This document shows, piece by piece, positions 19,738 through 32,600 of a stretch of 64,000 bases of DNA (position 1 is the stretch's first letter; each line of letters begins with the position of its first letter). Below the pieces are notes generated by a model that had not been told where the DNA came from, searched no databases, and saw only the letters and a program-made list of their open reading frames with translations. Source of the stretch: Perkinsus marinus ATCC 50983 (Eukaryota > Perkinsozoa > Perkinsida > Perkinsidae); the NCBI RefSeq assembly GCF_000006405.1, contig NW_003213889.1, positions 187,157 to 251,156 of the forward strand, given 5' to 3'. The translations under genes were made by a program, and so were the position numbers.

Positions 19738-22579
19738 ATGCATCATGACCCTGCCCACATCTACAGTGATGCTGCCCTCCACCGCTTCCTCCTCCTCCGT
19801 GTTTTCCCCCCTTCACCTCTTTCCCCCCTAATGTCTGTAACTAGGTCTCCTGCTTTCGACGCTGCATTGCACGTTATTAAAGGAGCTGTTTGCACGGTAA
19901 TGCAGAAGGGTTGGGGAAAGGGCAGAGAACACTCGATGCGGCCTCAGGTTTTACGCATTCCTACTGGTCGGACTACTGAAAGAGTTTCCCCACATCTAGG
20001 TGGTGGTAAGCTCACTCTGAACTCGATCAAGGTACTACTACGTCCTTGCGGTTAACTACTACTACCTTTTTCAGGAAGAACCCACGGAGGAGCAGAAGGA
20101 GTTGATAGCCACGAACGTTTATAACAAGGTGGAGGAAAATGCGCCTTTCAAGGTAGGCCATCTTGCAATGTAGTTTTCTCCAGTCACTTTCATCAGGTTT
20201 TCACTGGAGTTCCTCGTGACCTTGCTGAGAGGAAATACTTCGACACCATGTACGACAGCTTCAAAGTCCCCGAGTCAGTGAAGGAGCTTCGGTTGGTGTA
20301 CTTGGAACAGTGGAACCTCAACTGCAATGTAATGCTAGAGGGAAGGGGTTGCAGTGTAAACCTACTCCTCGGTAGGTCCATCCTATCATCAAGTCGACTG
20401 GTCTCTTGGGCGAGGTGAATCTGACGCATTGGAAGTATTCTGCCAAGAAGGCCACCTTGGAGATTTCCTTCACTCGTGGGCACATCATCCGTTGCGATTC
20501 ATCATTGACGTCTCCTCAGTGGAACCTAGTTGTGATGTTTTCGAGATGGCAGAGGAGGATGGTAATGTTGAGGATCTTCCTTCGCTTGATATTGCGGTGC
20601 CCTACGTCCCTGATGGTACTATCACTTACCATTTCAAGGGCGTAATAGTCGTTACTCTCGCAGAACAACTTGACCAAAATAGAGTTTTGGGAGTATCGAA
20701 CTGTCAGAAGGTCACCCCTTGGGAGGTTGAGGGCAGCGATGAGGTATTAGCACTCAACTTTAGGTGGCCATGATAGGATTTTTCTGTAGGGGATCGACTA
20801 CGATAAGCTTATCCGTGATTTTGGCTGCTCACCGATTGACCAGAAACTCATTGACAGGATGGAGAAGTTGACTGGGAAGAAGGCACATCGCTTCCTTAGA
20901 AGAGGGCTCTTCTTCTCCCACCGCGATTTGGGTATTTTACTCGACAAGTATGAGAGAGGTATTAATATAGTCGGTCATACTGTTTCTCTGCAGTGAGACT
21001 CTTTAGGTATCCCCTTCTACCTCTACACTGGTCGTGGCCCCTCTTCTGAGTCCCTTCATCTCGGACATTTGGTCCCTTTCCAATTCACCAAGTGGTTGCA
21101 GGTGAGCTCCAATTTAATATCGTGTGCCGTATTGGTCTGTACCCAACAGGATACCTTCGACGTCCCACTGGTTATCCAACTTACTGATGATGAGAAGTTC
21201 TTCTTTAAAGACTATCTGGTGAGTTCCGCGAGTTGATTTCTGCGAACCAAGCAATGCGAGTGGACAACACTCCTTGGCGGGACAATTTAAAAGCCTTAAA
21301 CTGATCCTTCATGGGCTGTTATTATGCATCGATGCGAATCTAAACAAGCCGTGTTGTCGGCGGTGGACTTCAAACTCACAAACATCCAACAGTTATACAT
21401 ATAGAGATTTCCGAGAATGAAAGTTTAGGGAATGCTTCTGAAACATTGACGATCGATTCATATTATCATCATGTTGCAATTACTCGAAGTTGACTCTCGA
21501 ACTATCAAGATATTCGCATAACTGTAGTCACTTGAAGAAGCTCATCGATTGGCCTATGAGAATGCCAAGGACATTATCGCTTGCGGCTTCGACATGGACA
21601 AGACCTTCATCTTCTCCGACTTGGACTATATGGGAACTATGTAATATCGAAAAACGCATAGTAGTGCTGTCATTCGATAAGTAGGTACCCGAATGTGTGT
21701 AAAATTCAAAAGCTAGTTACTTATAATCAAGCACGAGGGGCTTTCGGTTTTACGGGTAGGAGAAGACTAAGGCGTAGGAGTGGATAGTATGTGATGATGA
21801 TTATGGCAGGTTCCGATAGTGTTGGTAAGTCTAGTTTCTGTGCTATCCAAGCTAGTCCTTCCTTCTCTACAACTTTCCCATCCATCTTTGGTGACCGTAA
21901 AGACATCATGTGCCTCATCCCCCAGGCCATTGACCAAGACCCCTACTTTCGGGTTACTAGGTAGGTTGGTGGTGCTAGTTAGTTGGTGAAGAGATCTGGT
22001 AGGGATGTGGCACCTCGAATGGGTATGCTTAAGCCGGCGCTTATTCACTCGAAGTTCTTCCCGGCCTTGCAAGGCCACAAGACGAAGATGAGTGGTAGCG
22101 TTGGAAATACTACCATTATGGTCACTGATAGCAAGAAGGAGGTACTATGGAGAGCTGGGGAGTGTGAGAGTACTATCACTAATGCAGATTAAAAATAAGA
22201 TTATGAAGTATTGTTTCTCTGGTGGACAAGACTCAGCTGAGGAGCAGAGGAAGTATGGTGCCAATCTTGAGGTTGATGTGGCCTATGAGTATCTTCGGTG
22301 AGTTCTCCGGGCCTACTTTGAATCTTACAACAAGCAACCTAAAGATACGTTATGGAGGATGATGAGAAGTTCAAGCAAATAGGGGAGGATTATTCTTCCG
22401 GAAAGTTGCTCACGGGAGAGGTACTAAGAAGGCTCTGGTCAGCGGTTGGGGGATTGCTGCCGTATTAGGTGAAGAACATTTTGGTGGAGGAGCTGGTGAA
22501 CTTGACTAAGGCTCACCAAGAGGCTCGGGCTAAGGTGACTGATGATGTAGTGAGGGAGTTCATGAACCCAAACCGGTAA
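19738..22579 (+). CDS. tryptophanyl-tRNA synthetase with N-terminal AlaX-like domain
   Basis: The enzyme charges tRNA-Trp in the cytosol. Sixteen exons can be threaded with frame kept at every junction, giving 621 aa: 19738-20031, 20075-20152, 20197-20328, 20376-20475, 20520-20641, 20708-20743, 20790-20958, 21007-21101, 21150-21218, 21528-21640, 21685-21755, 21810-21960, 22003-22141, 22188-22297, 22345-22420, 22469-22579. Residues 1-210 or so match the AlaX/tRNA_SAD fold: [46 protein letters not shown] (possible metal ligands Cys and His) and [10 protein letters not shown]. The synthetase part has KVTPWEVEG, the HIGH-type motif [13 protein letters not shown] for the KMSKS loop, and [14 protein letters not shown] Plasmodium cytosolic TrpRS is known to carry the same AlaX-like extension at about this length. 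Intron 9 (309 bp) is enlarged by a dispersed repeat. Confidence 0.95.
21430..21492 (+). repeat. 65-bp dispersed repeat, copy 2, in a TrpRS intron
   Basis: Matches 97-166 at about 80%. It lies in the 309-bp intron 21219-21527, the only long intron of this gene. Confidence 0.65.
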
Positions 22580-22830
22580 TAATAGTAGTAGTGAAGGGAG
22601 AGAGGATCGTCTTGGTGGTGCCTTAGGCCATCGCTAGCCAAATTCAAGTCAATTGGGAAGGATCGCAAGGTCAGCCATAGTCACTGAGTTTCTGCCGATA
22701 TCACTGCGCGACAGAGGTATTATGCAGCGTTCTGGATACGCCTCTTGTGGACGTTCACATTCATTGTAAATGTGTTGAGTTGTAGTAGTATTATGTAGGT
22801 GAGTATTCGAAGCTAGTTTTTCTGTATGGT

Positions 22831-25616
22831 ATGAGGGGTGTATCGCCATTAAGATTGTCCAGTCTGATTATACTGTTATCGCTGAGCTGCTGTTGGTTAC
22901 AGCTGTCTCATGCGGCTGAGGAAGGTGGCAAGCAGAAGTTGTATGCCCGTCCAGCAGGAGGCACTGTAGATCAGCGTACTGATGAAATACCCACTTATAG
23001 TGCTGAACCGGTAATAGGGGGGGGGGGTGTTAAATCGCATACCGATATTCGCTCTGCTCGTGTCGCGGAATTGTGATTGTCTTCTCTCTTTGCAGGTCTT
23101 GTCTAAGTACTCAGACATGCGTTCGAATACGAAAATTCCCACGTCAACGGTGAAGGAAGAGACCGTTGAGAAAGGGTATACTGACGGCCATCCTCCTACA
23201 CCTATGACTGTCACTGCCACGCCCGTCTCGGCGACCTCTGGTATTCCGGGGGCTATTCCTGTAGCTAGGTCGACTAAGGAGGGTTCGGCTAGGGCTACAG
23301 CGGCACGAGATGGTGCTGATCATTTGGTGAGTCCGTCGAACCATACGACTACTATCATTGACGAGGTCGCAACGAGTCGTGAGTCTCCTCAAGTGTTGGG
23401 GACGAATAGCGGAGCGAGTGGTATCCCTAAGGCAGTATCGACGGCTAAGGGAGAGGGTAATGATGAGGCTGTGTGGGAAGAAGAGGATCGCGTGAGACGG
23501 GAAAACGCTGAGAAATTACTTAAGGACGCGCAGGAGCGGTTGAAGAAGGAGAGCGAAGAGAAGGAAGAAGAGGAGGCTAGAATGCGAGAGGAGGAAGAGG
23601 ACCGGCGCGCGAAGGAAGCATACGATCGAAAGAAGGAGGAGGCTGAACGTAAAGCGCGAGTGGAGGCCGAGTCGAGAAAGGAGGTAGAACGGAAGGAGCG
23701 GGAGGAGAAGGAACGGAAGGAGAAGGAGAAGGAGGAAGCTGAGTTGAAAGAGAGAGAAGAGGCGGAGCGGGAGGCGAGGGAGGAGGCTGATCGTAAGAAG
23801 AAAGAGGCGGAGCGGAAGGAGAGCGAAGAGGCTGATCGTAAGGAGGCCGAGCGGAAGGAGAGGGAGGAGACTGCACGGAAGGAGGCCGAGCGGAAGGAAA
23901 AGGAGGAGGTTGAACGGAAGGCGAGGGAGGAGACCGATCATAAGAAGAGAGAGGCGGAGCGGAAGGAAAGGGAGGAGGCCGAAAGGAGAGAGAAGGAAGA
24001 GGCCGAACGGAAGGAGAAGGAGGAGGCCGATCGTAAGAAGAAAGAGGCTGAGCGGAGAGAGAAGGAGGAGGCTGACCGTAAGGAGGCCGAGCGGAAGGAG
24101 AAGGAGGAAGCCGATCGTAAGAAGAGAGAGGCGGAGGAGACTGAACGGAAGGAGAGGGAGGAGGCTGACCGTAAGAGGCAAGAGGCCGAGCGGAAGGTGA
24201 AGGAGGAGGAAGCTAAGCTGAAGGAAGAGGCTGAGCGAGAAAAGGAGATCGAACGGGAAGGGGGAGAAGTTGTGCGGAATGGGACAGACCTGTATGAGGT
24301 GGAGCATGCTAATCCGAGGAAGGAAGCAGAAGAGGGAATAGAGGGAGGATCTCTAGGGGTGAAGGAGGGAGAGGAGGAGGAACATGATGTTACTGAGTCG
24401 CCTGTTGTAAATTCTACGAAAGCAGATAGTGAGAGGGGCCGTGTCCAAGACCAGCAGGAACGCGTTGACGAGGATCAGTCGAAGGAAGCAGAAGGAGGAG
24501 GTAGAGTTGATATTCCAGCTGAGGTTACCGACCTCAACCAGGAAGTTGGAGGAATGTCGGTCGGTGATAGGGTGAAGGATACAGCTACGAGAGCTGCCAT
24601 GGTGACTAGGGAGTTATGGATGCTCTATGGCGAGCCTGCTAAGGTGGAGGTTCTGCATGCTACGGGCATCGACTCTCCCCTATTGGAAGTCTATGTGGCT
24701 TCTAGTCTACTCTTCCTCTCTATCGTATGGGCACTATTGAAGAGGAGGTCCTTGTCATTGCCTAAGGCTGATGACGGTGTCATTTGGAGGTTCAGAGCTT
24801 CTCGTCTTGAGAGGCCTGTATGTTCGACTGCTGCGGGCGCGCCAGCTGCTGCTGCTGTGAACACGTCGAGCGGAGGGATAAATGAGGAGCAGTTTATGCA
24901 ACTCCTACAGCAGGTATTAATTTTGGAGTGATGATGGTGTTGCATATGCACGTGCTCAACAATACGAAAATTCTGAGAAAAATTCGGAAAATTCTCATTG
25001 GTTTCTGTAGATTAGTGAGGAAACTCCTGAGCTCACTTGAGGAGAGGGAGGATATTTTCCAACACTACAGTGATTTACTTGTTGGCCAGGTTCAGTACTT
25101 GGCACAGATGGCAAATTACACAACACAGAGTCTCCAAACCTTTATGGAAGAATCTCAGGTAGTAGTGGTGACAGTATTTGTGGTGTCACCAGTCGTCTTG
25201 GTCATAGGCCAAGTTCAACAGCTTGATATGCGATATAGCGGTGTTGAAGCAAGATCTGGATGAGGTGGACTGTGAGCTTTTATCATCGAGCCAACAGGTA
25301 GCCAGAAGTAGCGGTTCCACGGGAACTAGAGGCGATTAGTTGTTATACGCATCGGGACGGGCGCGTAGTCAACAGCGGAGTTATGTGGTGTTGGGTTCAG
25401 GTTATCGAGCATCTCACATGCCGTTCCCTCTCGAATCTGACCCAAGAGGAGCGATCGTCCCTCAATGAGGTCAGCGATCTTAAGAAGATTACATCGCCTA
25501 AGGAGGACGGTGATGATCAAAGTGTGGAGGAAAAGGAAAGTAAAACAAACATGGTCAAAATCGAATACATAACAATAGTAGAATTGCGCGTGTGTGCATT
25601 CGGTTTATGTAGTTAG
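22831..25616 (+). CDS. signal-peptide, charged coiled-coil, single-pass membrane protein
   Basis: Function unknown. Five exons (22831-23010, 23096-24913, 25090-25158, 25214-25297, 25401-25616) give 788 aa. The first 28 or so residues form a signal peptide (LSSLIILLSLSCCWLQLSHA). After a Thr/Ser-rich spacer, about 260 residues (roughly 23500-24260) consist of Glu/Arg/Lys-rich repeats of the type EEADRKEAERKEK, predicted to form one long coiled coil. A membrane segment (VYVASSLLFLSIVWALL) lies near residue 590, followed by KRRS. The tail has more helical stretches (VQYLAQMANYTTQSL, FNSLICDIAVLKQDLDEV). The layout suggests an ER or cell-surface protein with a luminal coiled coil and a cytosolic tail. 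Intron 3 holds a MITE-like repeat. The final exon could be longer or spliced further. Confidence 0.75.
24961..25070 (+). repeat. MITE-like 110-bp repeat, copy 3, in an intron
   Basis: Most complete forward copy: GAAAATTCTGAGAAAAATTC, TTTCTGTAGATTAGTGAGGA, AACTCCTGAGCTCA and TTTTCCAACACTAC. It occupies most of the 176-nt intron 24914-25089. Confidence 0.8.
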
Positions 25617-25896
25617 TATTGGCCCTGATAGTGTTGATGGTATACTACCCGTGGAATTGAGAGAGAGGGAGAATCACTATCATTGCGTCGAGGACTAATC
25701 AGGCTCAGAATATGCCATCGATTTCGGAGATATGCGTATTGCTAGACGGAGGCGCGGTGGTGATTTCGGAAGGAATATTTTGTTCTTGGAACGAACAGAA
25801 TAATGCGGGGAGTCATATTTATATCGTTTGCCTCTCTACTAGTGATTATACATCACTACGGATAGAACTGTGTTGTGATCAGATGAATCCCCACAG

Positions 25897-26766
25897 TATG
25901 CAAATGGTAGTGTGCCAAGCCTTCCGGTGGGAGCTACTGCTGACAGAAGACCGCACACTCTAGCTGACACCTCCATCTCGTCATCAGTGGGGGGCGTTCA
26001 CCCGCCCATCGCTTCTGGTGGTCCGGTGTCACCAGTCGCGGAGACGATGAAATCCAGCATCGCCTCTCCTGGCGTCCATGCGGCCTTCACAGGGCCCAAC
26101 TACTCACCTGATGCTACTCCAAGTCCGCCTCCTGCACCTCATCATGAACAACAACCAAAGACAGAATGGGACGCAAGTCCTAGTGTACAGATTCCGGGAG
26201 GTAATCCGAAAGGAAGATCACTGGTCTCCATATACGTCCACATGGCTCAGGTCCACTGTCTGTCAGCGCACCTTCGAACGGCGTGCAGCCCCCTACTGCT
26301 GGGCCGGCCGCTTCTGTCGCGGCCCCGAGCCCCCAGAACACATCGAGCCCTGCAGTTTCATCATCCAGCGCTCCGCCGCAGCCGGTGCAAGCGGCGGCTC
26401 CTGTTGCGGGATATGATGATCGCAAGCCGGATACCACAACGCAGTCTGCTGAGGCGTCACCATTGGCGTCACCGCCGAGCAATGGGGTTCCCGCGGCTTT
26501 CGCTCAACCGGCCCGGTTCCGCCCAGCACCAAAGAGAATGCCTCAGGCACGGAGACAACGACCTCATCCAGTTCAGGGAGCAACAGGTAGGGAAGCCGAA
26601 ATGATCTAAGACCTAATCTGGGGCGTCGCTTGGGTTATTGTTCTGTTGGTGTTGCACTTCCCTTTGAACAGATCCTTTCGCGTCATTGATGCAAGTGACG
26701 GGTACAGCTGGAGGCCCTGCCAGGGGACAGAACAAGGCGTATAGTGGTCCACCGCCTCCGCAGTAG
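25897..26766 (+). CDS. Pro/Ser/Ala-rich protein, 5' end unresolved
   Basis: Three exons keep frame: 25897-26200, 26251-26586 and 26672-26766. The 50-nt intron at 26201-26250 gives GG|PLSVSAPSNG, and an 85-nt intron follows exon 26251-26586. The product is low-complexity (VAAPSPQNTSSPAVSSSSAP, ASPLASPPSNGVPAAFAQPA), turning basic near the end (RFRPAPKRMPQARRQRPHP) and ending DPFASLMQVTG...YSGPPPPQ. The DPF tripeptide and Pro-rich tail resemble endocytic or trafficking adaptors, but this is weak. An acceptor CCCCACAG at 25889-25896 means at least one exon is missing upstream (25640-25890 is possible). Confidence 0.45.
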
Positions 26767-26810
26767 AGGCCGGTGTTATACCGTCTGATGGCGCTGGGGG
26801 TGTATGTTGA

Positions 26811-26930
26811 ATGGAGGCGTTAATGAAGGTCTCTGCTGGCCGTACTGAGTTACGTGTGGCCAGCTGTGCTGGTTGTCGTATCGTCTTCAGTGATATAGCC
26901 GATGACAACATTCCTGTTTTACCCTTTTGA
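26811..26930 (+). CDS. possible 39-aa ORF with CxxC
   Basis: ATG at 26811 to TGA at 26928-26930. The product has a CAGC motif inside ASCAGCRIVFSDIADDN, which looks like part of a small zinc-binding fold. It could be an upstream exon of the PRMT gene or of a Yippee/Mis18-like protein, or chance. Confidence 0.2.
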   Translation: MEALMKVSAGRTELRVASCAGCRIVFSDIADDNIPVLPF

Positions 26931-26992
26931 AAAACGTGGGGGCTTGTGTCGTCAGTTACGGGAGGGTTGGATCTCCGAGCGTCGGTTCTTGT

Positions 26993-28984
<1,992 letters not shown>

Positions 28985-30309
28985 TAAACGACAGCAGCAG
29001 CTCTCGATAGCTCAGCCACACTACGTTTCTATTGTGCTTGTGGTTGTCGAGGAGGTTTGTGTTGATATTCTGCCTTTGTGGCATGCATGGTATCCTTTTA
29101 TTTATTAACGGAAAGTAGGAGCCGGGGGTTCACTGGGCTTAGCGGAATCTTCCACACACTCTGGCACTGCCCATCCAGAAGATCTGAGTATTCTCCCGCG
29201 GGTTGAGCGTCATGAAGGAATGCTAGGGTGGGTGCGTCGTGTGGCTGGCTATTTGAGGGAGTGGTGTGGTATTGGAAGTTAATCTAGTTGTTGCCAGGAT
29301 TTGCCTGGGAATTTACTTCTATGAACGAGATGAGATGGCTTTAGACTCAACTCATGGGATGAAAAAGCGGGACCTTCTGCGACTATCCTGTAGCTCCTAT
29401 TGGGCGGCCTTGCTACCGACGATCCTAGACTCAACGTTACGATGAGACGTGTCTAACTCCTATCCTGCACCAATTCTCTTGCTGTGGATTACACCTGTTC
29501 CCAATCGAGATGCGCTAGAGGCGGTTCTTGCTATATCAACAGCAGACTGCTTGGGCTGCTCACGCAGCAGCTCAAACAGGTTTATATAGGCTCTTGCTTA
29601 TTGATTAAGGTTGGAATCTCAAGGGAAATGAGCATTTACACTTCGCGCTCGCCCCGAAATTCGTGCTCTAGATCTGACTGAATTCTCTTATCTACTCGTG
29701 CTTCGTACTGTTATCAGCAGTGTTGGAATACATATTCAGTCTTCTCAGCTGAGCTCGGGAGCTTATCACTATATTATACAAAAAATATACGCGACTTAGA
29801 GTAGACGCGTACAAGAGCCAACAAAAATCCTTATTGTCTTCAATGCGTAGTTGATCAAGTGCGTACTTTTCCTCACTGGCTGATAGCCAGTGGTGATGGG
29901 CTATTCCTCTAAGAGGAATCCTTCCCACTGTATGGGAATGTTCACATCGCCTAGCAGCTGAGCCGTGCGCTCTGACCTACGTGCGGGGCCGGTGCGGCCG
30001 CATGAGTTGGGAGCGGTCCATCGTCCCTCTATAGGAGGATACTGCGGCAGGGAGGGGCATACAAGATAGACTAGTCCGTGCACTGAGGACGATTAAGTTC
30101 TTATAGGGAGCTTGATGAAGTTTATGACCATGCAGACCGAATTTCCTCAGATCTCATATGTTGTGTTGTCGGATCTGTCGGGGCTATGAGTCTCCTTTTG
30201 CTCTTCTACCCTACCCCATGCAGCAAGTGAACTCGACTCCCGGCGCTGCGGCTACTCTCATACTGGAAGATCAGCTCAAACGGATCATTACTCATGATGC
30301 TCGGATGAT
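28985..30309. other. no complete gene; two exon-like stretches
   Basis: Plus-strand 29118-29282 reads like a terminal exon (AHPEDLSILPRVERHEGMLG, then WVRRVAGYLREWC and stop). Plus-strand 30105-30312 holds ELDEVYDHADRISSDLI and later STPGAAATLILEDQLKRI ending at TAA. I could not connect either to further exons, and neither matches a family I know. A reverse MITE-like copy lies at 29719-29775. Confidence 0.3.
29719..29775 (-). repeat. MITE-like repeat, partial copy 5 (reverse)
   Basis: GTGTTGGAATACATATTCAG then CTTCTCAGCTGAGCTCGGGA, matching the reverse complement of the second half of the family. Confidence 0.65.
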
Positions 30310-30328
30310 GTAATAATAATAATAATAA

Positions 30329-30367
<39 letters not shown>

Positions 30368-30389
30368 CAGTAGTAGTAGTAGTAGTAGT
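30310..30389 (+). repeat. (TAA)n(TAG)n microsatellite
   Basis: About 6 TAA units followed by about 20 TAG units with one CAG interruption. It begins at the stop codon of an exon-like stretch and ends about 55 bp upstream of the PACRG start. Confidence 0.95.
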
Positions 30390-30444
30390 GCAACTGGTAG
30401 TAGTGACGACATGTTTGTTGTTGTTGGACAGACATAAGCAGAAA

Positions 30445-31549
30445 ATGGCCGGGCTTATTCCCCGAGGATCCGATTCGCCTTTCGGAAACTTCCCACCAGA
30501 TTACAAGCCTAAGAAAAACCTCATGAACACTGTTGGACTAGCGAGGACGAGACCGCAGGTGAGTAGAAGGAGAGCTGCATGAAAGTCGGCGGCGGCGCAT
30601 GACGTTAAACTCAGGCAGTGGACAAGAGTGCTGGGAGGTCTCGTTGCATACCACCACCCAAGGCAGGGGCGTATAGCCGGAAGCCAATCAAACCTACGGA
30701 GTTCAGGAAGTTCTATGATCGAGGAGATCTACCTATACAGGTGCTCGCGGAATCGACTAGAGTGCCCCTTAGGAGAATGCAATAGGGATGTAGAGGGTCA
30801 CTGTGTTGGAATTGATGATGATTTGGTAGAGGAGCGGTATGTTCAGATATCACACGCTGGGACGTGGAATAAGATAGCATGGAAGGTTGATATCGACAAG
30901 TTGGATTATCACCACTACCTACCTATATTCTTTGACGGTATTCGTGAGAAGGAGGAGCCGTATCGGTGAGTCGTGCATACTGTGTGTTAGCAGTTATAAG
31001 GCAACACATAGATTCCTAGCAGTGGAAGGTGTATATGACTTGCTCGAGAGAGGTGGTGGTAAGATACTACCAGTCATACCACAGCTCATCATACCGATCA
31101 AGACCGCCCTCAATTCACGAGATCCCGAGGTCATCGCCACGACTCTGAAGGTGCTCCGTATCAGCTGCACAGTTATCAGCCTTGGTGGTGTAGATGCTCC
31201 AGACGTTAGTCTTATCGGCTGAGATGATAGGGGAGGCGTTGGTACCTTATTATAGGCAGATCTTGCCCATCTTTTACATTTTTAAGAACTCCAATATTTA
31301 TTCGAAAGATAAGATGGAATACGGTAGGCTCGTATGATCGCTCTCAAGAACTTGTGCATCAGGTCAGAGGAAGCGTTTAGTGTTGGGAGATCTAGTAGAG
31401 GAGACTCTGGAGATCTTCGAGGTCCACGGTGGGGAGGATGCCTTTATTAATATCAAGTACCACTACTAAGCTGTGTGGTTCGTGTGATGATATCGAGTAG
31501 TAGATACATGATACCAACCTATGAATCAGTGTGCGAGGTGGATAAGTAG
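30445..31549 (+). CDS. PACRG: PACRG, parkin co-regulated protein (axonemal)
   Basis: PACRG binds the junction of doublet microtubules in cilia and flagella, so this organism probably has a flagellated stage. Seven exons in frame give 255 aa: 30445-30558, 30615-30740, 30847-30965, 31012-31150, 31194-31323, 31363-31456, 31504-31549. The N-terminal 60 residues are basic. From [16 protein letters not shown] onward the match to the family is continuous: [88 protein letters not shown], and the end [15 protein letters not shown]. The length and the C-terminal motif fit the family. The intron after exon 2 is 106 nt, longer than the rest. Confidence 0.95.
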
Positions 31550-31703
31550 GGAATAATGCGTGATGATGATGATGATGGCTATCATGACTATAGTGATGCT
31601 CTCTTCAGTGGTGTATAACGTCATGTTGCGATATTGATCTTCATGTCCACATGTTGTTGAGTCAATTATGAAAGAATGTCATAGTGTGGTAACATAAGAA
31701 TAG

Positions 31704-32047
31704 TCACATCACTTCAATGGTGACACGGCTTGCACTGGGGATATCAGACACGAGTAGCTGTATAGACAATCGCGAACAACCTTCTGGAGAGATGTGGTTA
31801 CCAAACGTCTGCAACACAGACAGGATATCATCTGCTGAACTAAGGCCCAACAGCGACTTATACGCGAAGTCGCTATTCCCAGCATGAGACTCTGGCTGTG
31901 GCTGCCCCTTTAAGACTTTCACCGCTCTATCTTCACCGTCATCAAAGTATGCTTATCTCGACGCCCTCCGATCTTGCTCCTCCAGCACTTACCAAGAATA
32001 AGTCCTCGAGCCGACTCCCTTTGTATAACGGATATGCTCTTCGCCAT
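31704..32047 (-). CDS. unknown 93-aa protein
   Basis: Exon 1 (32047-31993) encodes MAKSISVIQRESARGLIL. A 62-nt intron with a consensus GTAAGT donor follows (31931-31992), then exon 2 (31930-31704), in frame, 93 aa. The second half looks ordered (DFAYKSLLGLSSADDILSVL, then TFGNHISPEGCSRLSI). No signal peptide, membrane segment or known motif. Convergent with PACRG, whose stop is 155 bp away. Upstream exons are possible. Confidence 0.5.
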
Positions 32048-32600
32048 GTTACATATGTTCTGTTTCCACGACTATTCAAAACAGTTTAAACTTATGGAAT
32101 CATGTATCTGGGCACTTCTCTGGAGTAGAGGCCAGTTACACTGTTGAAGCAGTGGGCACCGGGTTGTTGCATCGCTCCGCTGCGTTTTTTGTTTTTTTTC
32201 GCTGAAGGTTCGCGTAGTCACAAAGGCTTCAGTCGTAACACCTGCTTAATGACGGTTGGTTCGCACTAGTTGTGTAGCAAATGGGATTGTGAATAGAGTT
32301 ATTAATGTTATGCATCGCGGTAAGACAGATCGCAACTGAGGTTGGCTTCTGTTTCCGACGGCGGGTGTAGCCCCTCGGTGAGAGCTACAGTAGTAGTGGT
32401 TCGGCCCGTTGAGGTAGTAGTAATACTGCGGCTTATTTCACTCGGTAGTGATTATGGTGAAGACGTTGTGATACTATAAGGGAAGCCGGTCCTTATTATT
32501 GAGTATAGTAGTAGTTGCTGTTGGCCTTGCCCATTTCCAATACAGTCAACTACTTCTACTCCTCATCTACTACTACTACCAACACTAGAGCATTATCAAT
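32048..32600. other. divergent intergenic region, no gene seen
   Basis: Between two divergently read genes, so probably holds both promoters. No motif recognised. Confidence 0.45.

Noticed and set aside
23516-24307. 263-codon Leu-rich frame on the minus strand
   Set aside because: It is the antisense shadow of the Glu/Arg/Lys coiled-coil coding region; purine-rich coding DNA automatically gives Leu/Pro/Ser-rich antisense frames.
30206-30412. Poly-Leu frame on the minus strand
   Set aside because: Artefact of the TAG/TAA microsatellite.
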